DNA of 64,000 nucleotides from assembly GCF_900496995.4 (NCBI RefSeq), contig NC_044006.1, positions 42,617,620-42,681,619 on the forward strand, written 5' to 3'. The notes beneath the pieces were generated by a model that saw only the letters and a program-made list of their open reading frames with translations, did not search any database and was not told where the DNA came from. Shown here piece by piece: positions 24,254 through 34,525 of the stretch. Within the stretch, counting starts at the first letter, position 1; each line of letters opens with the position of its first letter. Both the position numbers and the translations under genes were made by a program. This DNA is from Aquila chrysaetos chrysaetos. Lineage: Eukaryota; Chordata; Aves; Accipitriformes; Accipitridae.

Positions 24254-24318
24254 TGACGTCCCGCTTGGCGGGCAGGCACCGTAACCAATCAGAGGTCTAC
24301 AGCCCGGCGCTTGATTGG
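24254..24318 (+). promoter_or_regulatory. CRE-like site and paired CCAAT boxes
   Basis: TGACGTCC (24254-24261) is one base from a full CRE. CCAAT on + at 24285-24289 and its inverted form ATTGG at 24314-24318 are 24 bases apart, a typical NF-Y arrangement. Together they mark the proximal promoter just upstream of the probable start near 24380-24430. Confidence 0.7.
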
Positions 24319-24389
24319 TCGTCACGTCGGGAGGGGCGGGCCGAGGGCCGGCGCGGCTTGGTTGCGGCAACACCGGCTTACATAGGGCG

Positions 24390-24492
24390 GAGTACGGCGT
24401 GTCCTTGGGCTCAGACGCCGGACGGTGCGCGAGTTACTGGGCTTGTGGTCACCGCCGTGGGCGCAGCGTCAGCGGGGCGGCCGGCCAGGCAG
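24390..24492 (+). other. CYCS: Probable CYCS non-coding exon 1
   Basis: The vertebrate CYCS gene has a short non-coding first exon. Here a GGCAG followed by GTGCGG at 24493 could be its donor, downstream of the CCAAT pair and a weak TATA-like ACATAG at about 24379. The start is a guess. The following intron 1 runs to 25481 and includes five CCCGGG/CCTGGG hexamers at 24535-24564. Confidence 0.4.
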
Positions 24493-24534
24493 GTGCGGGC
24501 AGCAGCCGGCGGCGTAGCCGCGCGCGCGGCCTGG

Positions 24535-24564
24535 CCCGGGCCCGGGCCCGGGCCTGGGCCTGGC
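24535..24564 (+). repeat. Hexamer tandem array (CCCGGG/CCTGGG)
   Basis: Three CCCGGG units followed by CCTGGG and CCTGGC, in register, inside the CpG island and probably in CYCS intron 1. It is self-complementary and could form strong secondary structure. Confidence 0.85.
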
Positions 24565-25489
24565 GGGCCCGTTAGTCCGGAGGGGGGCAGCGAGGCAGCC
24601 GGGCGGGAGGGAGTGAGGGACGTGGAGGGGAGGGAGGGCGGGAGGTGCCCTCGTCTGTCCTGAGGGCGCGATTCCCGCCTCCGTGGGCCGGGGCGGAAGA
24701 GCTCGGGGCCGCGGCCTAAGGAGGTGTCCGGGGTGCGGCGGAAGGTCACCGCGGGGCCTAGTGGCCCCACCGCGGGCCAGCCGCCGCCCGGGGGGTCCTG
24801 TCCTCACCCTACCCCCCGCTTGCCTGGAGGGTCCCCCCGCGCCGGGAGCCGGCTCCTCGCCTCAAGGTCAGCCTTCGCGGAGGTAGAGCCGGAGCCGGGA
24901 GGTGCGGCTGCCTTTGGGTGCTCTCGCCACACCTCGTGGAAACCGCGTCGCTGCTGGCGGGTGCTCGGGCGGCATCCCGGCCCGTGGCGAGAGGGGAGCG
25001 GGCCGGCTCCGTGCCTGCCGCCCTCGGCTCCTTCCAAGGTGGCGTGCAGGTGCGCTTCTCCGGCTGAAGGGGAGAAACATGCAAACGGTCCTGTCCCTCT
25101 GCATAAGGTTATTTGCGACCGGGAAACTTTCCCGTTACAGATGTACAAGCTGTATGTGGAAGTCGTGTTCAACTTACTCTTCAAAAGTTATCTCCGTACT
25201 GTTTAAATGCTGTGGCGCAGTTACGTTGCCCGAGGGGAGATTTTTTTTTTCCTGCTCTTCAAGCATGTTTATCACCTTGATACCTTTTGCGTAGTCTAAT
25301 GATTCTATGCTAATTTTCAAACCCAGGAGCTACAGCTTGTAGGTAGAAAGTGTGCTGGAGAATTATTAGACCAACAGGCCATATATACCGTTTTGTAAAC
25401 CATCAGGGCGCTTTTAAAGTTTCTGTTGAGTAGGTGACCTTGAAATTGCAATACTGACCTCTGTGTGTGTTCTTGGTCTAGTACTGAAA

Positions 25490-25658
25490 ATGGGAGATAT
25501 CGAGAAGGGCAGGAAGATCTTTGTCCAGAAATGTTCCCAGTGCCATACAGTTGAAAAGGGAGGCAAGCACAAGACTGGACCCAACCTGAATGGCCTATTT
25601 GGACGCAAGACCGGACAGGCTGAGGGCTTCTCTTACACGGATGCGAATAAGAATAAAG
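25490..25658 (+). CDS. CYCS: Cytochrome c, somatic, coding exon 1
   Basis: This exon encodes residues 1-56 plus one base. Cytochrome c carries electrons from complex III to complex IV in the mitochondrial intermembrane space, and on release activates Apaf-1 in apoptosis. The acceptor TTCTTGGTCTAG ends at 25481, the ATG is at 25490, and the donor is AATAAAG followed by GTAAAC. The haem-attachment motif CSQCH (Cys15, Cys18, His19 counting Met1) is intact. Compared with chicken from memory, Lys8 is Arg and His34 is Asn. There is no signal peptide, as expected, since apocytochrome c enters mitochondria without one. The 169-base coding length up to the donor is as in other vertebrates. Reading through the donor would add a few residues and stop at 25690. 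Confidence 0.98.
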
Positions 25659-25828
25659 GTAAACGTAAAGCTGCTCTTATGAGTTACTAGGGACAAAAAT
25701 ACTTGCTTCTCAGTGATAGTTCTAGGAAGTACTGAAATCTGCCAAAAAGTAAAATAATGTGGAGGACAAGAGTATAAATGTGTTTGTTATTTTGAAGTCA
25801 CTAACTATCTTTTTTTTCTTCTCTCTAG

Positions 25829-25977
25829 GTATCACCTGGGGTGAGGATACTCTGATGGAGTATTTGGAAAATCCAAAGAAGTATATCCCAGGAACAAAGA
25901 TGATTTTTGCGGGTATTAAGAAGAAGTCTGAGAGAGCAGACTTAATAGCATACCTCAAAGATGCCACTTCAAAGTAA
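25829..25977 (+). CDS. CYCS: Cytochrome c, somatic, coding exon 2
   Basis: After a perfect pyrimidine tract and TCTCTAG acceptor, this exon encodes the C-terminal half from [19 protein letters not shown] to AYLKDATSK and stops at TAA 25975-25977. With the first coding exon it gives exactly 105 codons, the normal vertebrate length. The axial methionine (Met81 counting Met1) is in GTKMIFAG, and the conserved KKYIPGTK loop needed for oxidase and Apaf-1 contacts is intact. Alanine in SERADL is the state I recall for most birds; chicken has valine. The 170-base intron between the coding exons is short, as in other species. A 163-codon open frame on the opposite strand (25722-26213) is a shadow. 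Confidence 0.98.
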
Positions 25978-27165
25978 AAGTTATCTGCTGCCTTATTTAT
26001 TTCACAAAGGAGATGGCAATGGAAATGTCTGTGATGAGATTGGTTTTTAAACTTTCTATTTTTACATGTACTGTGTCTAACCTTAAAATCTGTCTCACCC
26101 ATCCGATAACGTTGCTCACGGTGGGTCACTGGAGTACACGCTTGTTTGGCAGCCATTAACTTAATGGAAACTATGTAATTGGGTTGATTTAAATGACTAT
26201 AATGTTCAGTCATTCTTCATGATAGAATTAAAAAAAAAAAAAAAAAAACCAAATAAAATCCAAAACATTTCCCGCCTCTTCATTGTTTAAAAAAAGAAAT
26301 AATCTATAAGTAATCAAATGAGTGATTGTTAGCAGCATAATAGCTTTGACAGCCCAACTCTTCCAGATTAAAAAGCAGGGTGGTTTTTGGCATCTTTTAC
26401 CGTACATCTTCTGCTACATTAAAGACTTTTTTAAAAAAAAAAAAAATACCCAAAACAACAAAGGCTAAAAAAAAAAAAAAACCAAGATAGTATTTTTCTA
26501 AATTTAATCAGTGCTAGGTGTTGTGGTATATATTAATCTGTCTAAAGCTTGCGATAAGAATGCATTTCAGCTGATTTGAATTCTCTTTGTGAAATGGCAG
26601 TTGTGTCCAGCCACTTCTCTTTTATCTAGAGGAAGCATGTTACCTAATTTATCCAAACTTTGACAGCTGCATGCACCAATAGAGTATAACTCCCCTTCAG
26701 AAATATCTTCAGTTTTTTAAATGTTACTTAAACCCTTTGTTCAGTAAATCTTCCAAAACCAGCCATTCTTAGTGTAATGAATAGAACAGAACAATATCCT
26801 CTTCTGCAAATACAAGTGCTAAAGACCAAGCGGAGAGTTATTAAATCTTCTTAATTCAGCAGAAACATTTACCTAAAATCTACTGTTACAGGCAATTTCA
26901 GATGAAGGGGTGCAGGAATGAATGTGCTCATAGACTGAAAGGAAACAGTCTTCCTGTGTGCCTGCCTGTAGCCAATGTCATTACTTCTGAAGGTTCTGTT
27001 TCGCACAGTGTAAAGCGGTATTTTTAATGTTTTAACTGCTTTTTTTTTTCATACTAAGCAAATTGTTCAGATGAATGTATTTACTGTGTACCAACAGTAA
27101 GGCATAACTCGGAGCAATCAATACTGTAAATTAAAAAAAATTAAAGTCTTGTTTGCTGTATGTGT
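25978..27165 (+). other. CYCS: CYCS 3' UTR
   Basis: The sequence after the stop has two plausible ends: AATAAA at 26252-26257 just after a run of 19 A, and ATTAAA at 27140-27145 followed by a GT-rich stretch (27150-27167) typical of a cleavage site. I favour the latter as a main end. An AATAAA at 31591-31596 could serve a longer form; human CYCS also has alternative 3' ends. A-runs at 26230-26248, about 26433-26446 and 26468-26482 are prominent. Confidence 0.6.
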
Positions 27166-27167
27166 CT
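27140..27167 (+). terminator. Probable CYCS polyadenylation site
   Basis: ATTAAA at 27140-27145 with TGTTTGCTGTATGTGTC immediately downstream, the usual GU-rich element. Confidence 0.55.
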
Positions 27168-30100
27168 AAAATTAAGTGAGAAACAGTGGGAATGTAGAGA
27201 AAAGTTGTGTGTCCAGCTCTACATCACGAGGAAATGAGACAAGCGAAAGCTCAGCGTAGAAAAAAGTAAATGCTGATGGAGTTGGTCTGAGAGATACTTA
27301 CAAGTGTGGTGAAGTTAGAAAGTATTTTGGACTAGAACTGCTAGCAAAGCTAAGCTCTTCCACCAGTGTTCTCTTTAACAGCACTTTTGCTGTATTTCCC
27401 AAGTAGGATGGGAGAAAATTCAAAGTAGCTTAAAAGGTGTAGCTGTGCTGTGGGATTGGCTGAGTTCAAGTTATGTCAAGTAGAATAGGGTGCTTAATGA
27501 CTGAGTTGTAAAGGCCTGTTATTCAGAATTAATGAGTGAAAAGAATTAAGGTTACTAACAAGTTGTCTCAATGGTTGGTACTATGTGTTTTGTGACTTTT
27601 TGCAAACTAATGTGCAAGCATCATTTCCTGCAAATGGAAGGGCAGACTTAATATTAACCAACAGCAGCTTCTTTACTAAAAGCTTGTTAAGAGATGCCTT
27701 CAAGTTGTGGTAGTTAATGACTGTTCTAATTTTCAGAAGTGATGTTCATCATAGCACCTTTATGAATGTGCAGGACTTCGCTTTCACTGTGCCAAAACCC
27801 TGATAGACTAGTAGTAGGTACAGAGTGTAACCTTACACAGCTCTGCAGTCTTCTGAAATTGTTATAGTGGATTGCATGGAGAGAGTTGACACTGTGTTCT
27901 GTCAGCACTTTCATGAGATGACAAAAAACTTTGTGACCTCCAGGCTGCTCTTCTTGCCCAGCTGAGCTGGAGAAGAAGCGGACTGTAGAGAAGAGGATTT
28001 TGCAGTAAGGTGGCATTTAATTCTGCACAGGCAACAATTTACAAAAAGTTATCCATCATCAGAAAAACTCCTTCAGGAGAAAGCAGAGTGATCCTTTGTC
28101 CAAATTAAGCACGGGACACAATTTCACTTGGCTTGTTCTGTCTATGTACCTCGGAGGCCTTGGTACAAAGACAAGTGCAGCTTACACATACCACTGAAGA
28201 TGGAGGAAATTGAACTTTTAAATTCTAGGCTGGGGATGCATCCTTGTTTACATTTTAGGGAAAAGACCCTTCTGACCTTTAAAATTTCTATTTTGCCTCC
28301 ATGTATGCAGCCCTAGACAGCAACAGCTTCTAAGATCTGTTGTAGTAGATAACTAGCAGCCATTTACCATTGGACAAACACAGTACTGTAGTATTTCTAC
28401 TAGTGGATCAGTGAAGTAAGAGTATTGGAAGAAGGTTAGATTATCACTATAACACAGATAAGTGTTACTGTAAGTGCCTGGGTGGTTTATTGGAGGGTGG
28501 GAGGGAGGTGTCCAGATTGGTTGTGGAATCAAACTTTAGTTCTTTGGTTTCTATTTTTATAGAGTAGGAGTGGGGTTTGCCTTTGTTTCATGAAGTAGCA
28601 AGTTTAGTGTTTTTCTTTCTGATAGTGCTATCAGTCTAGACATTTGGTATTTCCGTACTTCCTTTACAGTTCCAAATTAGGGAATCAAGGCACCATTGCC
28701 AAACATTGCACCATCCCATAAAAAATGCTTCCTGGCTATGAGTTTACAGATTTGATGGGGCATGCCTTTAAAACTGATCTTGTAATATTTTCACCTGTAG
28801 TTACGCAAATGCATGAAGATTGTCAATGTCAATAATGACTGGAAAAAACGTAAAATTCAAAAGTACACTTTTTCACAGTATGACTTTACAAAACCAAAAT
28901 GAAACAGGTAGGATACTTTCAAAATTACAGACATTATTTATGCATCCCAGTGAAATTTAGTGATACAGAAGCTCTTCTTTATTTGGTCTTAACAATTCAA
29001 GTGTTTTTTGACAAGTCAACGAATCACTCTACAAACAGCTACGTTTGCGAAAGTTCCATTCATAGCTGTCCATACAATTGTAGATAATCACTTCAGTTAA
29101 AGATCTGTTCATTTTAATAGACCTAGTCTTGTGTGGGATTATATAATACTTTCCTTTTTTGGTATAAAATACAGTATCAGTGATCCAAAACAAATGTGAT
29201 ACATTGTACTTCTCTGATGGGGGAGAACAGAAATTAAATAGCTAATAGTTAAGAACTATTAGATATTCTAGTCTCTCATGTATATCAAAGGCCATTAAAG
29301 TGCACACATTTACCTTTTTAGTAACCTTCATCATTTGCTTTTATCTAAAACGCATCCTAAAAACTCTTCCAGGGCCAAAGCCAATAGAAGTCTCTGTGTT
29401 ACTGCATATAGGACAACTTAAACAGTTTCAAGCTGGTGTCCTGAAAACCAGGTTATTCTGGGAGGGGAGCAGCCCAGAGCTAGCAGTAGAAAATGTTAAC
29501 CCTGGGGAGGGGTGTGAAATCCTGTCCCCTTCCAGTGCTGTAATGGCTGAGTCAGGACTCCAGGTAGTTACCGCCCTCTGCTCGTGATTCAGAGCTTGCA
29601 TGTAAGTACTTGTATGGTTTTTTTCAGGATTGTTCTTTTGATCTGAAATACAGAAAATATCATGGTCACCTTTTGAATAATTAGTTTCTGGTTAGAGGTC
29701 TCACAGGAGGTAAGAGACATGGATGACATGTTTGCTTCTGTGACAGGATACAGATTCACATCCCCAAATTTCCAGAAGGCTGCGTTAACCACCAAACTGA
29801 ACACGTGTGCTGGGAAGAAGATGCTGTATACCTCTGTTGGAGCTGTCATTATGCAAAAGGAGAGCCAGAAAAAAAATGAGCGAAGAATGAGCTAACTATA
29901 GCATAGTGTTCAAAACACATACCTTGGAGCAGGGGAGAAGGTGTATTCTTTCCAGGTTGTTTATGCATTTAATTTTCAACAGTCTTGGATAACAACCTGG
30001 CAGTGGAGATCAGAAGTCATTACTCTGCTGGTTTTACATCTCATTAACGCAGTTCACTGCAGCTTGCTCAGGCAATGTGAGTCCCTGCCTTGTTGCTTGC

Positions 30101-33100
30101 AGAATCACTCACTCTCCAGATGCATCTTCCCCTTCCTTATTCTTCATGTGTTAAAACATATTTTTGTATGTAAGACTGTGTTCTCCCTGTCTTACCACGC
30201 TGCCGGTCTTTTGGTCATAAGCCCTCAAAAGTTGCTGACGGACCCTTACAATAATCTGCAGAAATTCACTGCTGATGTCCCCACTCAGTCGTGACTGTCT
30301 GGTGACAATTTCTTTTTAAGATGTCTGATGGTCCTTAATCTGTATGACATTGCCTTTTATTGATCTTGTTTAATTCTAAATTTTTAACAGAGCTAACTAA
30401 AGCAGGTGAAAGTTTTATGTGGCTTTTACCTGCAATATATCTCAGGATTTTTTTACTGTGAGCTGCAGCATGATGATGTAGGCATTCCCTGATGTGTAGG
30501 ACTTCCAGACAAGTAGGAAAAATGCACCACATACACTGAATTTTAAAAATATTGTTGATGTCACCTACATGTAGCCTCAAGAACATGGTGCTGTCACCTG
30601 GGTTTCATTGCAGGAATGTGCCTATATGACTGTAATCAGCCTTTCCCTGAAAGCGTTTGTACCACTTCTCCTTCTACTGCTGATTCATTGTTCGGAGAAC
30701 AGAGAGGAATGGAAATCAGGTTTCTACATATCTTACCATGTTTCTTATGGGACCTTATCATTTTATTTCCAATTATTCTGTCAGTTTACCCGCTATTCCT
30801 ATTAGATCTAGAGTTCTTCCCAGTGCTATTTTTAAAGGAAAGGTACCACATTTTCAACTCCACAGATTTGTGCCATAGTGACTGATTTTAATTCTGCTTC
30901 ACATGTACAAATTGTCATTGGTTATTTTACCCATCTGGTCTTTCTCTTCATTTTACCTGTTACAATTTATACTTCTTTTGTATTGGTTGAACTGCAGGCA
31001 GCTTCTTGCACTTCCATATTCAAACATACTCTTTAATTTACACATCTCTTAACTCTGTAGTGGACTGTTTTTTAAAGTTTCCAGGTAATGGCTTTATTTG
31101 AAAGTTCTTTTTTCATTGTCTTTTTCATTGTTTAAAATCTTTTTTTTTTTTTTAATTCACTGGAAAGGATTTGTTTTTTTTTTTAATTATCCTTCACACA
31201 ATGGCGTTGTATTATTTTGTATACACCAGTGGTTTGGACCCAGATATTCTTATGTATTGAACAAGGATTGTGTCCTTCATAGGGATGCCTGAGAAATAGT
31301 CTTTTCTTGTGAGCCTCAAACACATGCTTTCAAAAAGCAATCATGGTAAGTGCTGAGAAACTTCTGTAACTGGCACCATTTGTGCAGTTTGTTGCTTACA
31401 CCAAATGAACAGGAGGGGGAGCCAATGTACTAAAAAGCTGCAGAAGAACTCAACATGCACTTGAAGGTAATTTTGAACAAACCTCAGTTTGAAAGACGAA
31501 GTTCATTTGTACAAAAAGCAGTTTTACTACAAGTGCTCAGCAAAAAGCGCTGGAGGTGATTAGTACAGCTGAATGCATTGATATGTCTGCAATAAATTTA
31601 GGGTCTTCTGAATTCTTAAACTGATTCATGTTTCATATTTCATCAGGCTAGCTCAAGTTTGAAATAGCTGGTATTAAATTTCAACCTATTCAAATGGTAA
31701 AAGATTCAGTTAGAAAGCAAAATGTTTCTTTCTGACTACTCAAAGAATCTTAATCAAAAGTGGCAATCTCTAATGCATACTCTGGCTTTGTTCCTACTGT
31801 GGAGCTCACATTGATATCATCAGTTGACGTATTATGCTTGAAATGGATATACAGATTGTAATATAGTTTCTCCACTAGCAGTTAGGTAGGAACATGATGA
31901 CCTTTGCTAGTAAAAATGCACTTTAATTCCGGTTTTAGTACTGTTTTATGGATGGTGTTTGTTGATAGACTCAAATTACTCCAAAAACCATGATAGGTTT
32001 TGTAATACAAGTATAACTAAATACTAACACTGTTACTATTTAAGGTGCTAGGAAAACTAACACTTGTAGCATTGAGTCAGAATTTTACTTAGCTGGGATA
32101 TTTCTCATGGGGATATCAATGTTAATTTAACTATCAGTATGGATTTTCTGGCACGTGCCCGAACATGAAGCCTTTGCAGCTCTTCAGAAGACCATGTTGC
32201 CTTTCTTCATATCAATCCATGGTCTATATGTGGTGGAAGTTAAGCTTGTTTTCAGTGCCTATCAGGAGCAGTGTGATCAGACATTAAAAATTTAGCTCAT
32301 ATGTGTGTTTGCTGTCACTCTGAATTCTCAGAAAGATGACATCTCTCTGTACACCACCATGCAATGACACATCAGAAACAACTCCCCACAAAAAGAAGCA
32401 ATCCAAAGGGAGAGCTTTTGCAGTTGAAAGATACTTCCACATCAGAAAAGCTATCAAGAACATAGAGAAGCCTTCTACAAATGAACAGGGTCACAAGATA
32501 GAAATCAAGATGACACACATGAAGCAAAGAAAGGGGAAACAAAGTGGAAAATGGAACAAGGTTAGTACAGGGTGAAATATTACATATTCTCATCACATGT
32601 TCAGCAGTTGCAAAGACTATGCTTGTGCTGTAACCTATTTAGTAGATGCCAGGTATTGCAGTATGAAAGGAAAAGCAGTGGAAACCCAGAAGCAATAAAA
32701 ACCAAACTTGCCTACCTTCAGCTGAAGGTTTGGCAACTCTCTGTGTGTTCAGTGAATATTCCTTTGGTTGGATGCTTTTAATTTTGTTGCAGATCTGTGA
32801 AGTCATCCAATTGATGCTACCTGGCTCCAGCAGTCTGTACTCTTCGCTTCCACCGATTTTAGTGATACATATTCCACATTAGGAAATCAGCCAGCTGAGA
32901 AATGGTGTGATGTTTACTCAGTGCACATATCAAATGATGTTTTGCAGGGCTGTAAGCTCTGATCCTTCTGTAAGACTACAGCCTAATGTACCCACTTAAG
33001 CAACATGCTTGAGTTACACTGCAGTGGATGGTATAGCTTTAAATTTTGCTCCAGCTTCAAATCTTACCTGAAAAGTAGAGGTCAGTAATCTTCAGTAGCT

Positions 33101-34440
33101 GTGGTGAACTTAATATAGATGAAAGGGCAACAAGAAGGGCTTTAGCATGGGAGAGAGTAGTCATGCAGTAGTCAGCATGAAAAACAGCCTTTGTTCCTTA
33201 GCCAGAATATATAAAAAGCATTGATGGGGAGCATGACCTAAATTACATTTACATTGCAGATTATTTTTTTTTTTAATTTAAGGATGGTAGTTCTCTGTGC
33301 GGCTCTGTGCCAATCCAGAATTCAGTTGAAAGTCAAGTCATCAAGAAAGTCATCAACAAGTGAAGATAAAAAGACCCAAAGCCCAGTGAATCCACATCTT
33401 CTACAGTGCCATCTGTCTGACTGACTAACTGTCTGGCTCTTTAACACCAATTTTCAGCTTCTAGATAGTGCAGCCTGATGCTTTGAGTGATCAGGTTAGC
33501 CAAATTTATGGTTTTCTCTCAGAAGATGGTTTCCAATAACCTTTTTTTCATTATATTGAGATTTTAAGAGAACTGTTCCTTTGGTAAAGCAGTTGATATT
33601 ATTTTTCTCATATCAATCAAATCAGTGCTGTGTATGTGACTGATGCTATCACCAGGAAAGCAGGAGAGGGGAAAAGTCACAGCGGAGGCTTCTCCCACTG
33701 CCTACAGTGAGCTGGGATAGTCCCCTCCAAGGGTTTCACATCACAGCCCAGAGACACAGCACCGTCATGAGTTGTACACCCATGACAGTTTGGTGCCTGG
33801 CAGCTGGGGTGTTTCTGTTATGGCTGTGAAACACTCCTACAAAGCTGGGGCTCTGGGAAGCCTTTCCCGGTCCCCTTTTTGTGATCTAATCACGTCAAGT
33901 CTATGCCCACTCCTACTGGGGTTAAAAAAGGGGATGGAGTAAGAGAGAGAAACTGTTACCAGTTTGTGCACTGTGGTGTAGGGGTTCAGTCTGGGAGAGT
34001 TTCCAGTTGGGCTGGTGTGGTGAGAGAAGTTTTGCCACCCAGAGTTATCTTTAATCTTGATCTTCTCACTGCCTATTACCGTTAACGTCTCTGGCACCCC
34101 GCACCTCCCCTCACTGCAGCTCCTTTTCCTGCACGGCTGCAGCAGTAACCTCCACCAGGACGTGGGCATGTTTGACTTCAAAAAGGCGGGCAGTCTCCAC
34201 TGATCTTCCAGGTGGGTGTGATTTTCTTTCTACTATGTTACAATTTCCAAACATCCTTTCTTTCTAACCTTAGGGTACAGATTTTGGCTCTTACTTTAAA
34301 GAGCAGCACAGGATGCCTTCCTGAAACAGTGTTTTCTTAGCCAGTCTTTTGATTTCTCCAGGTCTTTCTTGGGCAATCCAATCACCCTTGTTTGTTTTAC
34401 TGAAAGAGTTGGGCTCCTCATTTTCTGTAAGATCTTCTAA

Positions 34441-34525
34441 GTTTGGGGGGCGGGGGGTATTTATGGGTTGGGGGTTTTGTTTGTTTGTTGGTTCATTGTT
34501 GCTTTGTTTGTTTGTTTGTTTTGCA
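34441..34525. repeat. G-rich then (TTTG)n tract
   Basis: A GGGGGGCGGGGGG run followed by GGGTTGGGGG and then TTTG repeats. Low-complexity sequence with G-quadruplex potential on the + strand. Confidence 0.75.

Larger units (their letters stand above)
23640..25100. promoter_or_regulatory. CYCS: CpG island: CYCS promoter, exon 1 and 5' intron
   Basis: A GC- and CpG-rich block of about 1.45 kb in otherwise AT-rich DNA, located just upstream of the CYCS coding exons. It contains a run of overlapping Sp1-type GC boxes at 23951-23980, an NRF-1 palindrome, CRE-like sites and two CCAAT boxes. Several long open frames here (for example 23845-24663, + strand) arise because GC-rich DNA has few stop codons. 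They encode Pro/Arg/Gly-rich sequence and are not genes. Promoters of cytochrome c genes in rodents are known to use NRF-1, CREB and Sp1, which fits what is seen. Confidence 0.88.

Noticed and set aside
23845-24663. 272-codon open frame on + in the CYCS CpG island, with others on both strands
   Set aside because: Composed of Pro/Arg/Gly/Ala from GC-rich DNA with few stops, and open in several frames at once. No domain seen.
25722-26213. 163-codon minus-strand frame over CYCS exon 3
   Set aside because: Antisense shadow of the coding exon and its A-rich 3' UTR.
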